A stretch of 64,000 nt of DNA from contig JARGXX010000004.1 in assembly GCA_030374765.1 (NCBI GenBank), forward strand, positions 1,054,001 to 1,118,000, written 5' to 3'. Positions within the stretch are counted from its first letter, which is position 1. Each line of letters opens with the position of its first letter. This DNA comes from Agarophyton chilense (Eukaryota; Rhodophyta; Florideophyceae; Gracilariales; Gracilariaceae). A program made the position numbers and the translations under genes. Below, piece by piece: positions 1 through 11,599 of this stretch. The notes below the pieces were generated by a model, which saw only the letters and a list, made by a program, of their open reading frames with translations, was not told the DNA's origin and did no database searches.

Positions 1-3000
1 GGTCTTTTTTGGTCACAGTCAGCAACTTCCGAGATAAACCCGTACGGTTACCTAAAGCTACAGTGATTGGCATCACTCTACCCGCGCCCGTGGCCAGTAT
101 AGAGGCCCAATGGTTAACCTTGAAACGCCATCTCCCGACGAGGACGTCGACTCTTGGGAGGGGACGGTCGCTATCTGCGCCGAATTCGAATCCTATAGGC
201 CCCAGGTACTTGATATCCTCAGGGAATACCAGGCCATTTCGTCAGGTAGATTGGGCACAATCAGAGCCACTACACACCGCATTGACCTTCAGGAAGAGGC
301 TAGGCCATAGTCCCAGCACTCATACCGTACCAGCCTTAAAGGGGGGGAAATTGTCACCGACCAGATGGACAAGATGCGAAAAGCTCAAGTCATAGAACCG
401 GCGCCTCCAAACCAATCCGAACGGCCAAGTCCCCTTGTCCTCGCGGGTAAGAAAGATGGCTCCGTCAGGTTCTGTGTCGACTACAGGAAGCTGAACGCAA
501 TAACCAAGAGGGACACATATTCGACACGCTGCATGGATGACTGTCTGGATTCCTTAGGCGAAGCTGTCGTATTTACCACACTGGACGCTAACTCGGGATA
601 TTGGCAAATCACTTTGGCCGAAGACGCGAGAGCGCTGACAACCTTTACCACCCATGAAGGTCTGTTCAGATTTACTCGCATGACCTTTGGTTTGAAGAAT
701 GCACCAGCCACTTTCCAACTGGTAAGGGACATTATACTGTCCAGAGTCAAATGAAAGTTCGCCCTTGTGTATTTTGATGACGTTAGAATCTTCTCACGGG
801 CCGTAAAGGAACACCTTCGCCACGTGAAGGAAGTGCTAACAATCCTACATGACGCTGGCGTAACACTGAAACTCCGCCAATGCGCTTTCTTTTAAGCCTC
901 AGTAGACTATTTCGGTCACGTCGTCCTGTCAGGAAAGCTAAAGGTGGCCACAAGGACCACAAATGCGATTCGCCAGGCTAAGCCTCCTAGGACCCACACG
1001 GAACTACGATCCGTCGTGGGCTTGTGCAACGTTTACTGACGCTTCGTCCGAGGGTTTGCCAAGATTTCGGCCCCTCTCAACGCGATGCTAAAGAAGGGAA
1101 CACCTTTGGATTTAGAAGCCCTTATGGACGACCAGTACGAGGCATTTCAGACCATAAAGGACAATTTGTTGAACCCACCCATATTGGCTTTACCGAAGCC
1201 CAATAGGCCTTTCGTTTTGGACACAGATGCCTTTGATGTCCAAGTGGGTTGTACACTGCTACAGAAACAGGAGTCACCGAAGGACTATCGACCTATTGGC
1301 TACTGGAGCAGAACGCTCACCAGCGCGGAGCGAAACTACAGTACGACCGAAAAGGAATGTCTAGCCATCGTATGGTCCATATTGAAACTCCATCCCTATC
1401 TCGAGGGAACCAGGTTTACCATTAGGACAGACCATGATTCACTCCGCTTGTTACTCAATATGACCGATGCATCGAGTCACCTCGCCAGGTGGCGCCTCAG
1501 GCTGTCTGAATATGACTACGAGATACCCTATAGGCCAGGCATCAAGCACCAGGCAGCAGATGCCCTGTCACGAATCATTACCGACGGAACTGACGACACT
1601 CCATTCGACGACATAATTTCCTCCCCCTCTACAGATGATGGACCTGAAGACTATACAGAAACAGATGACCTTATTGGTAAGGTGTAATCGAAGGATCCTG
1701 AGGTAAAAGAAAACGAAGTATACCTACTGGACTGGGAGACATAATTGCCCAATTCGGCAACACCTCCGGTTAATTCGATATCCCCAGAGGAGAAAGGGAG
1801 AAAGAGCTCCTCCCTATAACTATTGAGGAACTTCTAAAGGCGCAGGTCGAAGAAGAACACTGAAAGGAAACAGCCCAATTGGTAGGAACCCCCAGGATGC
1901 CTATTCGACTTTGACCGATTTGAACTACTATGTCGCCGCTCGCCGCTGGATGGCGCACTCCAACAGGTAATACCAACTTCGGTAAGGGCGCGATTCCTAT
2001 ACCTTGCCCATTTCTCCCGCTTGGCCGGTCACCCTGGAGTCCGACGAATGTACCAGACCCTAACGAAGTTCTTCTACTGGCCACTAATGGCACCGGACCT
2101 ATGGAAAACGGCACGGAACTGTGAATCGTGCGCACAAATCCGAGGGTCTCGTGCCAACCATCAGGCCAAATTGAAGCTTTCCCCGCCGCAGGTCCGATGG
2201 AATTTGTCGCAATGCTTATACTTGGGCCTTTGCCTAAGTTGTCCCATGGAAAACGGTTTGTTTTGGTTATAACCGATAGGTTTACCAAACTTACCTGAGC
2301 CTTACAGCTAGGGAAGACAACGGCCACATATGTCGCCACGGCCTCTTGTCCCACTGGGTATATACACATGGCACGCCACTCTACCTCCTTACGGATAATG
2401 GCAGCCAGTTCGTATCCAAATTCTTCGCACACGTCTATGCCTCCTTAGGTATCAAACATGTGAACACCACGGCGTATCACCTGCAAACCAATGGACAAGG
2501 CGAACGCTTCAACCGCACCCTTCTGGACCGATTGGCACACTACGTATCAGAGCACCAATTCGACTGGGACGACTACGTTGAGCCACTGGTTTGTGCCTAC
2601 AACACGCAGGTGCACGCTTCCACGTTGAAAACGCCTTTCGACTTAACGCTAACGAGAGCGCCGCCGCCGATAGCTGTTGACCTTCAGGAGTCTATCATAC
2701 CCCAGGACATAAACGAAGGAATGACTCCTACCCAGGCGAAGCGGTGCTCGCGCCGACGCATCGACCGCATTAACCAATCGGCCAGAACTGTACTAACCAA
2801 AGCCTAACGACGCTACAAGGTCAATTTCGGAAAAGCCGTTTGGTACACACCGACCTTTGGGAAAGGAGACCTTGTTTACCTGGACCGGTCACAAAAGGAC
2901 AGTAAGGAACTTGAGGACACTACGCGGAAGCTCTTACCCCGCTCTACGGGACCATAAAAAGTCCTTAAGGCCAATGATCAGGTTGCTCATTGACGGCCTA

Positions 3001-3420
3001 CAGGACACCGTGTCTATTGACCGCGGGACACGAGCTCCTAGTTCCTCCGGACCACCAAAGTCCCAGCCATTTGGCCCAACGGAATCACCACGACCCCTGG
3101 TCAACGCGCAAGTCTCCAAACCCCCTAAGGCAGTTCCCGCGGACTCTACTAGCCCCACGAACCCGATGGTCAACGCCAACTACTATTACTCATCTCTCCC
3201 AACCAACTCTGATGGATTCTCCCCTCTGGACGACACTCTCCTTCCGAAGAAAGAACAACAACCGTAATATGTGATTGAGCGTATCATCTCCGCCGGTCGG
3301 GAAGAAGATGGAACTATGCGCTATCGCGTCCGTTGGTACTGCTACACACCTGAGAATGACACTTAGCAAGAGCCTCAAACCATTCCGGTTAATTTTATCG
3401 CCCGCTATTGGCGCAAGATC
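1..3420 (+). pseudogene. Gypsy pol remnant: RT, RNase H, integrase, chromodomain
   Basis: A decayed retrotransposon polyprotein that would copy element RNA to DNA and integrate it. The pre-RT linker is at about 110-310. RT begins near 365, with the RFCVDYRKLN motif and a YFDD catalytic box just after 754. RNase H spans about 1190-1590 and includes a TDHDSL motif. The integrase HHCC-region remnant and core lie at 2021-2807; TDNGSQF and a later GQGERFNRT segment carry two catalytic acidic positions. A chromodomain-like end is at 3271-3414 (VIERI, RYRVRWY, then IPVNFIARYW). Breaks: stops at 308, 752, 893, 1037, 1685, 3265 and 3364, plus frame changes near 110 and around 1.7-2.35 and 2.8 kb. The stop at 752 sits where related proteins have Trp; that at 3364 replaces the chromodomain Trp. 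Confidence 0.9.
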
Positions 3421-3887
3421 AGCCACTCGGAGCGCAGCCTTCAGGAGGGGGCAACCATTGGCCCGAATAATACCAACAGGCCTCCCAAAACGCCTCTCTA
3501 AACGCCTTCCGACACGACGGTTCTCCGTAACGCCCGCATCAGGGAACAAAGTCAGTCCTCATGCGACACCAGGGGAAGAGCTGAGACGTTCTCAATGTTC
3601 CCACGCCGTCCCAAAGCACGCACGTTTGAAGGATACAGGATCGACTTTGGGAAAGCACAAGCATTACTTTATTTGACTATCTAGCAGAGGCCTAACAGCC
3701 CTCGCCATGACCTCAAGGTTCGCAAAAGAGCTCCGAACACCAACCAGACTCATTGGGGCGGCGCAGGAGTAACACCGTCCTCCTCCTTGGAACCCACAGG
3801 AGCGAAACCGAGAATAGGGTCACCAGAGGAGCCTACTGTACCAGAAGGACCGTCCCCAGCGAGCCGAGCAGCAGGCTTCTTCGGCGG

Positions 3888-5804
3888 TCATTCACCTGAG
3901 AAACTATTGTCACCATCCAAAGCCTCACGGTCGCTCAAACTTAGACCATAAAGAGCGTCCAGGTCGGAAGTAACCCTCTGGGACATCATTTGTGCATTCT
4001 GCTGCAGGAGACTGACCATAGCGGTTTTCAGACCTTGACACTGTTGGACACCCGCGGCGTAGCGCGCCGAACGACGCACACAGGGGCTAGCTTCTCTCAG
4101 AACTGTCGCAATGTTCATCGAGGCAGTATTACCAACGGAACGGCAGATATGACGGAGATCCGCGGCTGCAGCCGGGACCGAAGCGGAAAAATGCGGCAAC
4201 GGAAAGGACGGAACGATGTCGACCCCCACAGTAAACGTGTGAAGCACCGCATCACCTACAGGACTTTCGGCTTCCACATTAACCTCGCCAGGTTGGATGT
4301 CCACATGGGCAACGGGCGGCTCATGGGAGATTTCATCCTCAGGAGCAGCGCCCAGAGGAGCTGGAGGAGAGGAAGCGGTCGGCAACACAACAGCAGACTC
4401 TACCGGAGGATTGATGTCCTCTACGGGCAACACGAAGGGATCCTCTCCGAAGGATTCTCCATAGGACATACCAGCTGGAACCAACGGCGTGGTTTCAACA
4501 TCAGGCTAGAATCACAGGGGATCGAAACCAATGGCCTTCGGGTAATAGTCGCATACATGACGCCTCGGAATGTCCGATGGTTGATTCCTCAAAGGCTTGG
4601 CGGGATAGGCACGGGCATCGTCCCGACTCTGCGGATCTAGCGGAATCGGCGTGAACAAGTCAGTATCATGTTCATACCAAAAGAACCCAAGAGCATTGCT
4701 CCACTCCACCTGTAAGACATGATCCAAAATGGTCTAGGCCTCCTCGACGGCGAACTGTGTCCCACGGACTATGTTATGGATGCCCAGGTTCCTTAGGAAA
4801 CGGATCATGATGTCCGGCAGCTGGATTAGACGACCTCGAAACCCGGGTATGTTCTCGTCGTTCCATACCCTCCAACCATCCGAACGGACATTACCACAGA
4901 CTCCGTACTTCGCAGTATCTAGGAAGGCCATAAGGAACATCTCGCCGAACTCAACGAAGAGTACCTGCCAGAACAAACAAGACCTTCGGTCATTGTCATC
5001 GACCATGAGTTGGGACGAATGTTACGCCACTTTGGACGGCGTGGGAACCAAAAGGAGAGGCGAGATACCCCAGTACATGGCCCATTGGTTCTTATCCACG
5101 TAGGGAAGCAAGAGATATAACGGAGGACGTTTGTCTGCGCTCATGTCGTGATTCTTCACATGGTGCCAACAGACGAAGAACTCCAGGGATTCACGCAAAC
5201 GACCATCGGGTTCATGCATCTCGTTCCAATAGACCCTATTGGACATTCAAAACAGGCGGTCATATGGCGGTCGGAAGCACATGAGCGCCATGAGGTTGTG
5301 ACCCGCCAGAGGAAATCTCAAATGAGGCGAGATGAAGTCCGCGTATATGTCCGAAAGGAGTTTGCTCACCCTGAACTGGTACTCGGTGTCCTCCTGGAAG
5401 CAGATGTACGGCATGTCTGCTTGGATGAGGGTACGTAGGGTCGCCAAGGGAAAAGCGGAGATAAGGAAGGCCCCTTTGACCGTCACGGGAGAATAAGCCA
5501 AGGGACCATCTAGCCAATGCGCCACGAGGAATACGCCGGCGATGCACCTATAGCCAGGGCTCATGGCGCTTTTGAGTTACAGTTCTTTGGAAAATTAATT
5601 GCCACCCCGGCGCCAATGGTCAGCTCACACTTCCTCGTACGCCTGCAGAGGATGACGACGCGACGTACCGACGCGGCAAATGGTAATGGGAGCAACTAAT
5701 CGCTCACGGTCCCTGGGCCAATCATGAGGCAGTTTGGACTTCGCCGTGACGGTCGAATATGAAGGAGGGAGATATGTGAAGGAGCATCGATAACGGTTGA
5801 GTCC
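3888..5804 (-). pseudogene. Broken antisense ORF between Gypsy pol and LTR, function unknown
   Basis: About 640 codons on the - strand stay in a single frame from the LTR edge (about 5804) to 3888, with no frameshift but eight internal stops (5625, 5595, 5577, 5247, 5022, 4734, 4512, 4506). The predicted protein has an aromatic-rich N-terminal two thirds, then a Pro/acidic-rich stretch, and ends in a short Gln/Met-rich helix-like segment. I recognise no domain. It converges with the Gypsy pol, with about 470 bp between the chromodomain and its end. Antisense ORFs between pol and the 3' LTR are known in plant Tat-lineage Gypsy elements (established knowledge); whether this protein is related is unknown. 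No clear ATG near the LTR end was found, so the start is uncertain. Confidence 0.65.
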
Positions 5805-6218
5805 TGTAAGCCGCCGGGGCCTGAGGTATCTTACAGACGCCACGTGGAATGGCCGACCTCAGCTGGACTCATTTAGATACTTGTTTTTTTTAATTAGTGT
5901 AATAGAATAGCATTATAGTGCCAGGGAGATCCCAGCGCCTCTTCATTGCTATTTACTTGGCTCGAGTGACGCTTCTCCGTTAGAATAAGGGAGGCACCGT
6001 TAGGGTACTAATTACCCTCCTTGGTACATTAGTTCCACCAATTGGTCTTCAAGCCATCCTTTCCGTAGCTCCGACCTGTAGGACTACGCAGTAAACGCCA
6101 GCCCATTGCACCAAGTACTCTGGGAGTGCCGCCGTCAAGGATACGAACCTTAGGACCCGCTCTCCCATGCTACCACAGGTTGAGACCAGTAGGCTGACCC
6201 AGTAGTAATTGCGTTACA
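5805..6218 (+). repeat. LTR-like repeat, copy 1 (TGTAA...TTACA)
   Basis: A 414 bp block beginning TGTAA and ending TTACA, which are perfect 5 bp inverted ends of the TG...CA type usual for LTRs. A clearly homologous copy, diverged mostly by transitions, lies at 28570-28978 in the same orientation inside an unrelated Copia copy; that comparison sets the ends. It is probably the right LTR of the Gypsy element. An AT-rich core with runs of T lies near 5888-5920. The flanks seen here do not show a target duplication, because the left end of the element is outside the window. Confidence 0.75.
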
Positions 6219-7320
6219 GCAATCAGACAGCTCGGTGGGAATGGGAAGATTTTCACCGTTCCAATGAAGTAGAATCGATGGTTGCAGCATTGAAAACTCT
6301 GCATTTCTGATACCATTGTAAGGTGCACCATCATCGACAAGGGGTCCCATAAAACCGTTTGGAATTGTATCAGACGCAACACGATTTGGGAGGATATGAA
6401 CCATATAGAAAGCAACAGTCTTTCCTTTCTGAGCCAGATCACCTTCAGTAGAACGTTCAGAGAGTTTTTTTGAAAGTGGTTCCAGGCTTTAAAGAGCCAT
6501 CAGAGTTGTGATCAACGTGGCGATGACCATATTTGTGACAGCTGCGACATTTGTTTTTGATCTTAAAATCTTAGAGCTGCGCAGGCGTCAATGTCCGACG
6601 TTTGGACTTATGTTCATACTTTGGGCGACTACTGAATGTTACGATAGCATTTGCTGATATGGTCTTTGAAACTGCAGAACTATTTTCATCACACCGACGA
6701 AGAACTGATGCTTATTTTTCGTATGAAACAAACGCCAAATATTCATCTGTTGTTGCATCGGCACTCAAATTATTGTTTGAAGCAGCAGAGGCAAGAACAG
6801 ATACTCTTTTCCCATTTCCAATTCCCGAATTCGCCAAAAGCATGAAGGCATTGAATGTTTCAGGTAGGTTAATAGAACCAGACGTGGCACTAAACTTTGA
6901 GACTTGAGCTCGAAAACGGGATTCGAAGTTTTGAAACGCTTCCGTCGGCCCGTGCTGTAGAAACAACAAACCAATGAAACCTTTTTGAACTTCACTGACA
7001 ACGGACAAAGCATAACGTTTGTAACTAGATTTCAGAATTGCTTCATGTCCACTTTCGCCTTGCATTTAATCATCAGGTACAGACTTGCAAAGATCTATAG
7101 CACTTCCATGTAGCTGGGACTGTAACATGATCCCACGCAACTTATTTGGTATCTTGTTTGAGTTGAGGTCGGGGAACATGTCGTAAAAGGTATTCCACAG
7201 TTTGACTTGGCTCGCATACTCTTCTTGGTTGCATTTTCCATCAGTCCAAGGAACGGCTTTGACATCCCAAGAGAACCGCGGACGACGCTGCATAGCACTT
7301 TGCGCGGGATCTGGGTCCAT
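6219..7320 (-). pseudogene. Copia gag and protease start (element B), truncated
   Basis: On the - strand an ATG at 7320 opens a Copia-type Gag (Trp-rich segment FSWDV...VPWTDGK, then an alpha-helical domain) to about 6.7 kb. A zinc knuckle CRSCHKYGHRHVDH at about 6.5 kb follows, and then the start of an aspartic protease whose active site reads DDGAP. The reading ends at 6219, where the Gypsy LTR begins, so integrase and RT are missing. An in-frame TAA at 7066 breaks Gag, and the knuckle and protease are in other frames, so it is not functional. The knuckle has His where the last Cys normally lies, as in Copia element A (20.2-26.3 kb); the two are probably the same broad lineage. Confidence 0.8.
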
Positions 7321-7659
7321 TACTATTAGAACCAGATAAACTTTTGGCAGTGATAACGAGGGTAAAACTCTGTATTGAACAGAGATAACAACAGTTAACA
7401 GTTTACTGACTAAGAGGGATAAATAACGGGATGTATAAAGTCAGAGTCCGTCAGAACTTATATTGTGAACGCATCTATTTCGTGGCAACCCCTGATGATC
7501 ATGGATTCGATATTTCATAAATCACTTTGTACCACAACCACTTAGAGAATGATCATTTAACACAACCGCTTTTTACATTTCACAGTTCGCCCATGTGTAT
7601 TTGAGGTAAAGAGTTTGTTGGATCGAAATCGAGAAACAGTTCACGCTCGTCGCTTGACC
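7321..7659. other. Noncoding stretch upstream of Copia B gag
   Basis: By position this should contain the 5' LTR and leader of Copia B. No partner LTR is visible in the window, so no ends can be set. No ORF of interest was seen. Confidence 0.4.
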
Positions 7660-8160
7660 TAATATCGCCCAGACCGCGAAGATCAAGAATTGAATCCTGC
7701 TCTAGTCGTTTATGCGGAACACTTCAAGACAGTGTACCAGAATGTGAAAACTATTTAGGATATTCGGTGGAAAGACCTAACTTTGGAATTGCTAGTGAAA
7801 CGGAAAGGACTTTCTGATGCTGTAGACCAAACCGGGGAGCCCGTCACTCAGTTGCTTGAGAATTTTCCCGAACTGCTTGGAATTTCTTAAAAATATTGCG
7901 TAAGAAAAGCCTAAAAGATGAAGCACTTAGACTTTTGAATGACCCTAGAGCTCCTAAAAGAGATCAAGACTTATTGAGCAATTTACTGACTTCCGATTTC
8001 TGTGGGAAATGAAACATTTGTTTCAAATATGCATTGCTTTTTTATGATCTTCAAACTTTATCGCGAAAAGACCCGTCAATTAAGATACCCAAACGAGAAC
8101 GCTATCTAAACGGCGCAGAAGTACAAAAGCTCGGCCCGTTTTGTTGGCCCCAAAGATAAG
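7660..8160 (+). pseudogene. Degenerate coding-like stretch, unknown
   Basis: Two adjoining frames read like protein. The first runs from about 7675 to 7890 with one internal TAG. The second runs from about 7917 to 8160 with one TGA. Both are rich in Leu, Lys and Asp and lack the low-complexity look of random frames. I recognise no domain. Position suggests it may belong to the second Gypsy element, whose integrase starts near 9.0 kb, but this is inference. Confidence 0.3.
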
Positions 8161-8275
8161 ACAATTTCGCAAAAGTGGTGAATGCAATATTCCTAGCACT
8201 CATGATCGCTATCATAAAGAGTAGTAAACGAGTGCGATGCGTTTAAATAGTCCAAAGAGCCAGCATAAAGTAAAG

Positions 8276-8320
8276 AGAAGAATAAAGGCCTTTCCAGTCT
8301 TTTACGGCCTTTATTCTTCT
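8276..8320. repeat. 15 bp perfect inverted repeat (hairpin)
   Basis: AGAAGAATAAAGGCC at 8276-8290 is repeated inverted at 8306-8320 with a 15 bp loop. A further TAAAG match lies outside each arm. It is in sequence with no recognised gene. Confidence 0.7.
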
Positions 8321-9007
8321 TAGTCTTTAAAAGTTGTCTCATAAGTAGCCGCAAATGATGCGATAAACGTTTTGCTTTTGAAAAGGTATTTTTACTTCCA
8401 TTTTTTGTCACACTGACTTTTTCAGATTTATTTGTAGTATCCGCTCTTCAGAAGAGATAAAACATCTGGAACAAAATTTCGAATGCCGATGGGAGTGCTT
8501 GCGGAAAAGAGGAATAGAGCTTGATAGAGCTTGAGCACTAGCGAGCTAGAAGATGGGGATTGTAAATCCTCAATAACTAATGAGGGTTGTTGATAGACTA
8601 GAAATTATTGTTGAACGAACATCTACTTGCTCTAGCTTATACGGATCTCTAGTCAAGTAATCTTGAACATGGAACAAGTCAGTTGTGAATCTATTTTTGT
8701 GTTCTTTACTTCGGAGTTGGCTTTCACCTCTGTACTATATGTACTGGGCAAAAACGTGAGAGCCACAAATTAATACCTAAATGTAAAACTTGGTAAGCCA
8801 ATTAGCCCTTCGACGGTATAGAGCAATCGGCTCTAAAGGGCTTTCGTCTACGAAGGATAGACTTACCTTTTACGTGGCTATCCACTACATGTGCCGTTGC
8901 AAGCCAACTCGCACGTGAAACATACAAACTCTGCGGGATGCCGCTTATACCTCAATCCATGCCGTAGCAGCTTATATGAGTATCATCGTACTTAACCAAA
9001 ACGTCAA
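8321..9007. other. Unassigned stretch between hairpin and integrase
   Basis: By position this would be Gypsy-2 RT/RNase H, but I could not read a convincing motif in any frame. It holds no ORF worth calling. Confidence 0.4.
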
Positions 9008-9500
9008 TTTTTTGAAATTCATGGCAAGGGATATGGTTTTGAAACAGACTATATGTACCGGGGAGATCACGGACAACTGTATGTTTTAATCGTCAAAGAT
9101 GACCTTTCCAGATATGTGTGGCTCAAAACAATTTCCGAAACGGACACGCAAACCACTGCAGCGGTTTTAGAAGATTGGTTTTCATCGTTCACAATCCTAA
9201 AGTCGTGGTTATCAGAAATAGGAAGCCATATTAAGAACAGGCGAAAGAATCTCATTACAGTTGCTCGGAAATCAAAGCATCATTTTAATCTCCCACAAGG
9301 TTCGTGGAGCAACGAATCTATCGAAGTCATATGCCAATAACTCCTGCGTGCCTACAAACCCCTAATATCTTAATTCCAGCTTTCCATTCTGCTTGGCCAT
9401 CCGATCTGCCGCTCGTTCAATCCGCTCTACAAAACTCATTTCCTCTCATTGACTACATGACAGCTCGCTACGCTCGTACTATTACGCTTCGCATTTTTTA
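9008..9500 (+). pseudogene. Gypsy-2 integrase core fragment
   Basis: Retroviral-type DDE integrase core of a Ty3/Gypsy element. The frame reads a YVLIVKDDLSRYVWL segment holding the first catalytic Asp, then EIGSH where families normally have D(R/Q)GSH, so the second catalytic Asp is Glu. WSNESIEVICQ follows and carries the third acidic residue. The reading then shifts frame (a stop lies at the end of CQ) and continues as SAWPSDLPLVQSALQNS to about 9480. Homology stops near 9500, and the chromodomain half of the same type of element resumes at 15.08 kb beyond the DIRS element. It is non-functional. Confidence 0.8.
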
Positions 9501-9879
9501 AGTAACTACTATTAACAAGGTAAAAAATATTTTTTGACAACTACATTTCAATTTTTAATTCGAAGCTATAGTGTTTTAAACTACCACGCGATGGAATCCG
9601 AGCGACTTAACCAAAAAAATAACTAAGTCCCAGCCAGCTCACCCCCACTCCCCAAAAACCAGTCCTAGACCAAAACCCATTAAACTCCTACAACCAAGTC
9701 CACTACCACTATCCAAAATAAACTTCCTTCTGATATAGGTTCCAAGCTCTACGTTGATATTCCAGGAGACAGTTTTCTGTTATAATGATTTTTTTCAGAA
9801 AACTGATTCCGAGTGTCAGAATTCGGCGAGTCGGGTGCAGAATTCTGACGAACTGACTTAAACGAAAACGAGTTTCGGC

Positions 9880-10881
9880 TTAAGTTTCCACATGGTAATC
9901 CAAACCCCCAGCCCAATCTGGCGGCGGCACGTTGAAAGATGTGTATGCCCTGGTGTATACCGCCTCAAATGACTGACGTTGGGCCGGGGATAGTTCGTTG
10001 AGCGCTTGGGATAATTTGTGTGGTTGAATATATCCCTCAAATTTCTTATCGCTTTGCCAAGGTCCTCGGCATTTAATATCCTGGTCGGCGAGGCGAACAA
10101 AAGGCTTATCGGTGGTCGCCCCGCCGTAAAAAAGCATGTGTGGAGTAATCGCGAACGGAATCCCTAGGCGTTCGAAGGCTCTTCGGAGACCGGCCCGAAA
10201 CCGGGCTGGTTGATAGGGGAAAAGAAATTCTGCTTCTGCAAACTTCCTTCTTCTAACAAACTTGTTTAACAAAACCGCCAAAAAATACGGCCTTATCGTG
10301 ACGGATTCATTACGGCCACGTTTTCCTATCGCAATGTTGAGCATCCCATAGTGCGGCCGCTTTTCGGTTAGCGGCAGCATGGCGACGTCCAAGAATTTTG
10401 GCTGCAATAAATCCCCTAACCTGAGATACCCATCAAACAGCAGCATCAATCCTACCCCAGATCCGGGTCCCCGTGCTTAAAAAGATCCAATGCCAATCCG
10501 TATACAACGATTTCCGGACACACGCCAAAATGAAGTTTAGGGCGCGATGCTGTCCAGCCCTGTATACTTTGATTCGCAAATACCAATTTCCCGCTAAGTT
10601 CGTGGAGAAAAAAACTCAAACGCTGATTTTGCCTGAGTAACACCTCCTGCCTTCAAGTGTTGGTTACCATGAAAAAGATCAATGCAATACCTCGTGAACA
10701 ATTTATCAACTTCTTCGCCGTTCCTACATCGACGGCGAGCGACTGGTTGTTGCGCCAGCCACTGCACGAAATAACCAAGGTTCCTACGGTATCCCTGCAG
10801 TGTTGCCGCTTTTGCTCGTCGGTGAGCTAGATCAAAAAGCCCGTGTCGGTTCATCGGCTGGATTTTCCCCGATAGGGACAT
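9880..10881 (-). pseudogene. DIRS tyrosine recombinase (YR)
   Basis: The N-terminal SAM-like core-binding domain reads from 10881 to about 10594. The catalytic domain reads from 10449 to 9880, with a further reading-frame change between the two. Motifs: LLFDGYLRLGDLL around the first catalytic Arg region, HMLFYGGAT where the family has LRHGGAT, and IKCRGPWQSDKKFEGYI, the usual G-W-S...Y region with the candidate nucleophilic Tyr. The second Arg and following His of the LRH motif are Phe and Tyr, so the recombinase should be catalytically dead even apart from the frame breaks. Confidence 0.85.
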
Positions 10882-11072
10882 AAAAAATCCATTGTTAGGT
10901 CAGCAACGAGTACCAACGCGGCAACGCGCCTGCAGATCCGGTTAAAGCTTCGCTTACTGCTACGTCCCTTTAGAAAAGCTCCAAGAAGCGACTGGTTAGC
11001 AATAAACATAATTCTCCGTGCTTGATAATTATTCCGATTTCGAAGAAGCCAATGCAGACCAAGAATGACTGC

Positions 11073-11459
11073 TTAGCCCTCTAAAATGTGTATCGGGTGT
11101 TTTTTCTTCCAACGATGTCGTATCGCAATTTTCCACTCCTGTTCTTCAATCCATTCAATCCGATCTGATCCTTCGCAAATTTTGGAAGGATCTCGGCACC
11201 CGGTATAAACTACTCCTTCACCAATTAAGCTTGCGTCTGTACAAATGATTCTTGTGTTGAACGGCGTACAAATACTAATCCGGATCAACTGTGCTAGTTT
11301 TAAAATTAATTCCAGCTCCTTCCGGCTAACCATGTTGCCGCCAACATATTTTTTGGTCGAGGACGTAATGGAATATATTCTTTCGAAGACCGAAAAGAGC
11401 GGCCTCCTTAAGAGCATAAACCACGCCCATTTTCCAATTATGCTTTTTCCTTGTTGCAC
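11073..11459 (-). pseudogene. DIRS RNase H
   Basis: Contains a connection segment (IGKWAWFMLLRRPLFSVF) and the RNase H start IICTDASLIGEGVVYT, where the Asp of TDAS is the first catalytic residue. It follows the RT on the - strand and precedes the recombinase, as in DIRS elements. It is separated from its neighbours by frame changes and stops. Confidence 0.8.
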
Positions 11460-11599
11460 TTTCCATATCTTCTTTTTAGCATGTTTTCAGTAATTGTTAT
11501 CAGCGTTCTCATTTTTTCCCGTTTTGGCATCAATACGCCATTTTCCCGACTTCAATTCCCCAATACTTCTGTACTTCCTTCTTCTGCAGGCCATGATAC

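Larger units (their letters stand above)
1..6218 (+). mobile_element. Ty3/Gypsy chromovirus-type LTR retrotransposon, right part
   Basis: Seen: a decayed pol reading left to right (reverse transcriptase, RNase H, integrase, chromodomain) to about 3.42 kb, then a convergent antisense ORF to about 5.80 kb, then a 414 bp LTR-like block ending at 6218. The left LTR and gag lie outside the window. To the right, Copia protease sequence on the - strand starts directly at 6219, so this element appears to have been inserted into that Copia copy. The orientation follows from pol. A canonical polypurine tract is not adjacent to the LTR; a purine-rich stretch lies about 20-45 bp upstream of it. That leaves some doubt whether the LTR and pol belong together. 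The element is inactive. Confidence 0.75.

Noticed and set aside
6090-6190. tRNA-like sequence on - inside the LTR copy (D-arm-like GGTAGC...AGAGCGGG and GGTTCGTATCC)
   Set aside because: The A-box-like and B-box-like words are far too close to leave room for an anticodon arm, so it is not a tRNA gene. A SINE origin for the block was considered, but the TG...CA ends favour an LTR.
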